From assembly GCA_913062735.1 (NCBI GenBank), contig CAJXWI010000033.1, positions 1 through 10,990 of the forward strand: a stretch of DNA of 10,990 nucleotides, written 5' to 3'. The position numbers were made by a program, and so were the translations under genes. The stretch is from an uncultured Arcobacter sp. (GTDB taxonomy: Bacteria; Campylobacterota; Campylobacteria; Campylobacterales; Arcobacteraceae). The notes below the pieces were generated by a model that was not told the DNA's origin, made no database searches, and saw only the letters and a program-made list of their open reading frames with translations. Below, piece after piece: positions 7,462 to 10,990 of the stretch. Numbering within the stretch: position 1 is the stretch's first letter; every line of letters starts with the position of its first letter.

Positions 7462-9041
7462 AGACTATCATTTGAATAAGAATCATCTACCATTCTTAAG
7501 ATTTTCAATTCATTTTCATCTCTTAATTCTAGAGGTAAAAGAGAAGTTGGACAATCTTGAAAACAAACAGGTCTTACAAATCTTTTAATAGCTCCTGTTC
7601 CAACAGAGGTAAATCTTGCATCAGTTGCAGCTGGAAAAGGACCTCCGTGTTGCATTGAATGACATACTTCAACACCTGTGGGAACAGAATTAAATAATAT
7701 TCTTCCTACTTTATTCTCTAAGGCGTAAACATGAGACGCAAATTCTGGCATTTCATGATCTTCTCCCATAACAGTTGCAGTTAATTGTCCTTCTAAAGAA
7801 GATATAACTAACATTAACTCTTCTTTATTCTCACACTCAACTAAAAGCGAATAAGGACCAAATACTTCTTCTTGTAATGCAGGATTTTTTATAAATTCTT
7901 TTGCATCTACATTTGCAACAATAGCTTTTCCTTCACTAATCATGCCATCTTCTAAAGCTTGTGCAATAACTGTTGTTCCATGTTGGGCAATAGCTTTATC
8001 TTTATTTTCTTTATAAGCACTTGCAATAGATTTTGAAAGCATTGTTGCTGGTTTTACTTTTGCTATTTCTTGCGCCAAATCTTTTTTAAAGTTTTCTAAT
8101 TTTTCATCTTTTAAAGCAATAATTAATCCAGGGTTTGTACAAAACTGTCCCGCACCTAAAGTAATAGAAAAAGCATAAGATGCTGCAAGTTTTTTAGTAT
8201 CATTTAGAGATGAAGGCAAAAATAAACAAGGATTAATACTTCCCATTTCAGCAAAAACAGGAATGGGATGTTTTCTTGTATTTGCAAGTTTAAATAATTC
8301 CATACCTGCATACGTAGAACCTGTAAAACCAACTGCACACACAGCATCATGCATTACAATTTGTTGACCTACAACTCTACCAGAGCCATGAACCATAGAA
8401 AAAGTTCCAGAAGGCATATTACATTTTTTAACTGCTTTAATAATTGCAGATGCCACTAATTCTGATGTTCCAGAATGTGAGCTGTGTGCTTTTACAATAA
8501 CAGGACAACCTGCTGCTAATGCAGAAGCGGTATCACCACCTGCACAAGAGAAAGCTAAAGGAAAGTTACTTGCTTCAAAAACAGATACAATTCCTAGGGG
8601 TCTGAGCATTTTTCTTAAATCATTTCTTGGAAGTGGAGTTCTATTTGGTAAGGCTGTATCTATTGTAGCCTCAACCCAAGAACCCTCTCTTAATAAATTT
8701 GCGAACATTTTAAGCTGTCCTATAGTACGACCTCTCTCTCCTTCAAGTCTTGGTCTTGGAAGGTTTGATTCTCTCATTACTCTAAGTATTAACTCATCTC
8801 CTAAATTCATTATTTCTTCAATAATTGTTTCTAAAAAAACGGCTCGTTCAATTTGCGATTTTTGTTTATACACGACAAATGCACTTGAAGCTAAATCTAA
8901 AGCTTTTGAAACTTCATCTTTAGTTGCATGAATAAAATCACCTTCTAATGCGTCATTACTGTTAATATCATATATTTTATTACTTTTATCACCTGTAGCT
9001 GATAATTCATTTCCAATAAAGTTTTTGCCATGTATACTCAA
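7458..9041 (-). CDS. Alpha-ketoglutarate semialdehyde (2,5-dioxopentanoate) dehydrogenase
   Basis: This 527-residue cytoplasmic aldehyde dehydrogenase would oxidise alpha-ketoglutarate semialdehyde to 2-oxoglutarate, the last step of trans-4-hydroxyproline breakdown and the entry into the TCA cycle. Catalytic residues are intact: Asn159 (EASNFPLAF), Lys184 (VKAHSSHSG), GSTYAG (241-246), Glu265 (FAEMGSINP) and nucleophile Cys301 (GQFCTNPG), with EEVFGP (391-396) holding the cofactor. EMGSINP and GQFCTNPG are typical of the hydroxyproline/sugar-acid semialdehyde dehydrogenases rather than of betaine or succinate semialdehyde enzymes. The start chosen is TTG at 9041: it has AAAAGGA about 6 nt upstream and gives the expected N-terminus MSIHGKNFIG. 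It is first in the operon and ends in TGA overlapping the reductase GTG. Confidence 0.93.
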   Translation of the reverse strand: MSIHGKNFIGNELSATGDKSNKIYDINSNDALEGDFIHATKDEVSKALDLASSAFVVYKQKSQIERAVFLETIIEEIMNLGDELILRVMRESNLPRPRLEGERGRTIGQLKMFANLLREGSWVEATIDTALPNRTPLPRNDLRKMLRPLGIVSVFEASNFPLAFSCAGGDTASALAAGCPVIVKAHSSHSGTSELVASAIIKAVKKCNMPSGTFSMVHGSGRVVGQQIVMHDAVCAVGFTGSTYAGMELFKLANTRKHPIPVFAEMGSINPCLFLPSSLNDTKKLAASYAFSITLGAGQFCTNPGLIIALKDEKLENFKKDLAQEIAKVKPATMLSKSIASAYKENKDKAIAQHGTTVIAQALEDGMISEGKAIVANVDAKEFIKNPALQEEVFGPYSLLVECENKEELMLVISSLEGQLTATVMGEDHEMPEFASHVYALENKVGRILFNSVPTGVEVCHSMQHGGPFPAATDARFTSVGTGAIKRFVRPVCFQDCPTSLLPLELRDENELKILRMVDDSYSNDSL

Positions 9042-9067
9042 ATTAAATCCTTTTGTTTTTGTTATTT

Positions 9068-9073
9068 ATTATA
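9068..9073 (-). promoter_or_regulatory. Candidate -10 box of the catabolic operon
   Basis: A perfect TATAAT on the minus strand lies 27 bp before the TTG start. It would place transcription initiation near 9061 and leave about 20 nt of leader containing the AAAAGGA site. No good -35 box sits 16-18 bp further upstream, as is common in Campylobacterota sigma-70 promoters. A direct repeat of TGTTGGT (9075-9081 and 9084-9090) immediately upstream might be an activator contact. This is inference from sequence only. Confidence 0.4.
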
Positions 9074-9161
9074 GTGTTGGTAATGTTGGTCTCTTTTTTA
9101 ACCCGTATCAATTTATTTGTCTTTAATTAATATAGTAATAATATATCGGATGTAATATATG

Positions 9162-9187
9162 TCTGATATATCAACTGATATATCAGA
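9162..9187. promoter_or_regulatory. Tandem palindrome, candidate operator in the divergent control region
   Basis: TCTGATATATC (9162-9172) and GATATATCAGA (9177-9187) form a perfect 11-bp inverted repeat. Within it are two copies of the self-complementary 10-mer TGATATATCA (9164-9173 and 9176-9185) two bases apart. A degenerate half, ATATATC, lies at 9141-9147 and ATATCA at 9191-9196. It sits between the divergent hydroxyproline operon and the EamA transporter gene. Symmetry and position suggest a homodimeric regulator; no regulator gene is in the window, so its family is unknown. Confidence 0.6.
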
Positions 9188-9258
9188 AGTATATCATATT
9201 GATTTTTACTTTTAACTTAAAGTATTCTGAAATAATTTAAAACTTCAAAAGGTAATAT

Positions 9259-10140
9259 ATGAAAAGTCAACGTTTTGCGTACGTTTATGCGCTAATAGCA
9301 GTGTTTTTATGGTCAACAGTAGCAAGTGCATTTAAAATATCTCTGGAGTATTTAAATCCATCACAACTACTGTTCTATGCAGTACTGTGCTCTATTTTTA
9401 CTTTGTTTTCAATATTAATATATCAAAAGAAAACAGCTCTAATACTTATGCATATTAAAGATAATTTTTGGATGATAGTATTTTTGGCTATTTTAAACCC
9501 ATTTTTGTTTTACCTTGTATTATTCAAAGCCTATGATTTATTGCCTGTGCAAGAAGCACAAACCATAAACTATACATGGGCACTAACCTTAAGTTATTTA
9601 TCTATTCCCTTATTAAAACAGAAATTACATTTAAGAGATTTTATAGCAGGAGTTATTTGTTATTTTGGGGTTTTGGTTATTGCTACAAAAGGAAGCCCTT
9701 TTTCTTTGGAGTTTAGCTCTACACTGGGAATAATTTTGGCTTTAAGTTCAACCGTATTTTGGGCCTTGTATTGGATTTATAATACAAAAATTACAGTAGA
9801 CCCCGTTGTAGGGCTGTTTTGTAACTTTTTACTCTCTTTTCCTTTTATTTTACTTTATGTTTATTTTGATGAGGGTTTTATACTTCCTCCTATAAAAGGT
9901 TTTCTTGGCGCTTTTTACGTAGGATTATTTGAAATGAGTATAACGTTTTTATTTTGGTTAAAAGCGATGAAAGAAACAATCTCAACGTCAAAAATTGCTA
10001 ATTTAATCTTCATTGCGCCTTTTGTCTCATTAATTCTTATTTACCTGATATTAGATGAAAAAATTCTTTTCTCAACTGTTATAGGACTGTGTTTAATTAT
10101 TATGGGCCTGTTATTACAGCAAATAAAAAAAAGATCATAA
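9259..10140 (+). CDS. DMT superfamily transporter, EamA family
   Basis: This 293-residue inner-membrane protein is built of about ten hydrophobic helices in two similar halves, the usual double-EamA layout. The first half opens with YALIAVFLWSTVASAFKISL, and the second contains LALSSTVFWALYWIYN and later FEMSITFLFWLKAM with PFVSLILIYLILDE near the end. The short Lys/Arg tail (QQIKKRS) follows the last helix. The ATG has AAAAGG 6 nt upstream. Such carriers export or take up amino acids and related metabolites, but the substrate cannot be read from sequence. It is divergent from the hydroxyproline operon and shares the 217-bp control region with the tandem palindrome, so co-regulation is possible; a housekeeping role unrelated to hydroxyproline is equally possible. 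Confidence 0.9.
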   Translation: MKSQRFAYVYALIAVFLWSTVASAFKISLEYLNPSQLLFYAVLCSIFTLFSILIYQKKTALILMHIKDNFWMIVFLAILNPFLFYLVLFKAYDLLPVQEAQTINYTWALTLSYLSIPLLKQKLHLRDFIAGVICYFGVLVIATKGSPFSLEFSSTLGIILALSSTVFWALYWIYNTKITVDPVVGLFCNFLLSFPFILLYVYFDEGFILPPIKGFLGAFYVGLFEMSITFLFWLKAMKETISTSKIANLIFIAPFVSLILIYLILDEKILFSTVIGLCLIIMGLLLQQIKKRS

Positions 10141-10926
10141 GATACTTTTAATAAAGTATCTTTGTTTGTTTTTTTCTAGTTCAAGTTTCATATCAAATAC
10201 TTTTGAGATATTACTAGAGTTAAGTAAGTCTTCTTTTTTTCCTTGTTTATAGATTTGATTATCAGCTAAGAGTGCCACATGTGTAATTTCTTCAAATATT
10301 TCTTCTAAATGATGCGTAATAATAATTATGCTTAGTTTTTTACTTAATTTTCGTAAAAGCTTCGTAAACTCATGCTGTGCTTTTATATCCAAGCCCGTAC
10401 TTGGTTCATCTAGTATTAATGCTTTTGGTTGATGAATTAACGCTCTTGCTATTAAACACTTACGTAATTCTCCCGTTGACATTTCGTAGGCTTTTTTATT
10501 CTTCAAATTTTCAATGGATAATTCTTCTAAAATATTATTTGTTTTTTTTATTTGTTCTTTTGTGTATACATGATGAAGCATTTTTCCCAAACTTGAATAA
10601 AAACCAGACATTATAATTTCAAAAGCACTTGAATTCCTCGCATTGAATATAAATTCATTTTGTAAATTACTAGAAACAATACCTAAATGATTTTTTAATT
10701 TACTGATTTCCCAACGCTCTTGATCAAAAACCTCTTTTTTAAATGCGGTGTAAGTATTGGGATATAAGTCATTGGACATAAGTTTTAGTAAGGTTGTTTT
10801 TCCGGAGCCATTACCACCTAAAATAACCCAATGTTCGCCCTCTTGTATTTTTAAATTTAAATTTTTTAAAATCAAATACCTATAATCATAGCCAATATTT
10901 ACATTCTCAAAGTTTATAATATTCAC
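10135..10926 (-). CDS. Orphan ABC transporter ATP-binding protein
   Basis: This 263-residue single-domain ATPase starts at GTG (10926), with AAGGA 5 nt upstream; no in-frame ATG nearby fits better. Motifs are Walker A GGNGSGKTT (37-45), signature MSTGELRK (149-156, a variant of LSGGQ), Walker B ALILDE (169-174), D-loop TGLD and switch His205 (ITHHLEE). The spacing and the STGE signature resemble the YlmA/ModF-like cytoplasmic group or iron-complex importer ATPases. No permease or binding protein adjoins it within the window, so a partner elsewhere or a non-transport role are both open. Its last two codons overlap the converging EamA gene by 6 bp, and its 3' end carries that gene's terminator on the other strand. 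No link to hydroxyproline metabolism is evident. Confidence 0.88.
   Translation of the reverse strand: MNIINFENVNIGYDYRYLILKNLNLKIQEGEHWVILGGNGSGKTTLLKLMSNDLYPNTYTAFKKEVFDQERWEISKLKNHLGIVSSNLQNEFIFNARNSSAFEIIMSGFYSSLGKMLHHVYTKEQIKKTNNILEELSIENLKNKKAYEMSTGELRKCLIARALIHQPKALILDEPSTGLDIKAQHEFTKLLRKLSKKLSIIIITHHLEEIFEEITHVALLADNQIYKQGKKEDLLNSSNISKVFDMKLELEKNKQRYFIKSIL
10139..10175 (+). terminator. Intrinsic terminator of the EamA gene, possibly bidirectional
   Basis: AAGATACTTT (10139-10148) pairs perfectly with AAAGTATCTT (10153-10162) around a 4-nt loop and is followed by a T-rich run TTGTTTGTTTTTTT. It begins within the EamA stop codon and lies entirely inside the 3' end of the converging ATPase gene. 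On the minus strand the same hairpin is followed, seven bases on, by a run of eight T (within EamA codons), so it may also end ATPase transcription. Confidence 0.75.
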
Positions 10927-10990
10927 AGTAGTCCTTATTTTTATACTAGTATTTTTTTGTCACTTATTCTTAAAAGTTAAAAATCATCTT

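Noticed and set aside
10135..10926. Orphan ATPase as part of the hydroxyproline importer
   Set aside because: The importer already has a complete ATPase at 1908-1183, and this gene is separated by the divergent control region and an opposing gene, with a different ATPase subtype.
10927..10990. Promoter boxes for the orphan ATPase
   Set aside because: TATAAA at 10945-10940 lies too near the ribosome binding site, and GTGACA at 10963-10958 has only 12 bp to it; no convincing box pair can be named.
1..10990. CRISPR arrays, tRNA or rRNA genes, insertion sequences
   Set aside because: No regularly spaced repeats, cloverleaf-like segments, transposase frames or terminal inverted repeats with target duplications were seen.

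Overview
The window is AT-rich DNA with short intergenic gaps, AAGGA-type ribosome binding sites and TGA used as an ordinary stop codon. Together with the protein flavour (compact, Lys/Ile/Asn-rich) this suggests a Campylobacterota member, most likely of the Arcobacter group. That placement is inferred from composition and style; no rRNA or marker gene is present.

Positions 1-9041 hold one long minus-strand gene set that reads as a hydroxyproline uptake and catabolism operon. In transcription order it encodes: an alpha-ketoglutarate semialdehyde dehydrogenase (9041-7458, TTG start); an ornithine cyclodeaminase-family pyrroline-2-carboxylate reductase (7461-6523, GTG start overlapping the previous stop); a 4-hydroxyproline 2-epimerase (6496-5492); a DadA-like FAD D-amino-acid (D-hydroxyproline) dehydrogenase interrupted by an in-frame TGA (5490-4243); a polar amino acid ABC importer consisting of binding protein, two permeases and ATPase (4170-1183); and an enolase-superfamily protein resembling cis-3-hydroxy-L-proline dehydratase, which runs off the left edge (1072 to <1).

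Two converging routes can be assembled. Route one: trans-4-hydroxy-L-proline is epimerised to cis-4-hydroxy-D-proline, oxidised by the FAD enzyme, deaminated to alpha-ketoglutarate semialdehyde by a DapA-family deaminase that is NOT in the window, then oxidised to 2-oxoglutarate. Route two: cis-3-hydroxy-L-proline is dehydrated by the enolase-family enzyme and reduced to L-proline by the OCD-family enzyme. The ABC importer would supply both substrates.

Positions 9042-9258 form a divergent control region containing a striking tandem palindrome (two TGATATATCA units). To its right a DMT/EamA-family membrane transporter (9259-10140, plus strand) is divergent from the operon. It converges on, and overlaps by 6 bp, an orphan ABC ATPase gene (10926-10135, minus), with a terminator hairpin lying inside the overlapped gene end. 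The right-most 64 bp are an AT-rich leader for that ATPase.

The most notable points are the TGA replacing a Trp codon that I recall as conserved in the dehydrogenase, the tandem-palindrome operator candidate, a pair of mutually exclusive long hairpins between the importer ATPase and dehydratase genes, and the absence of the deaminase from an otherwise complete pathway.
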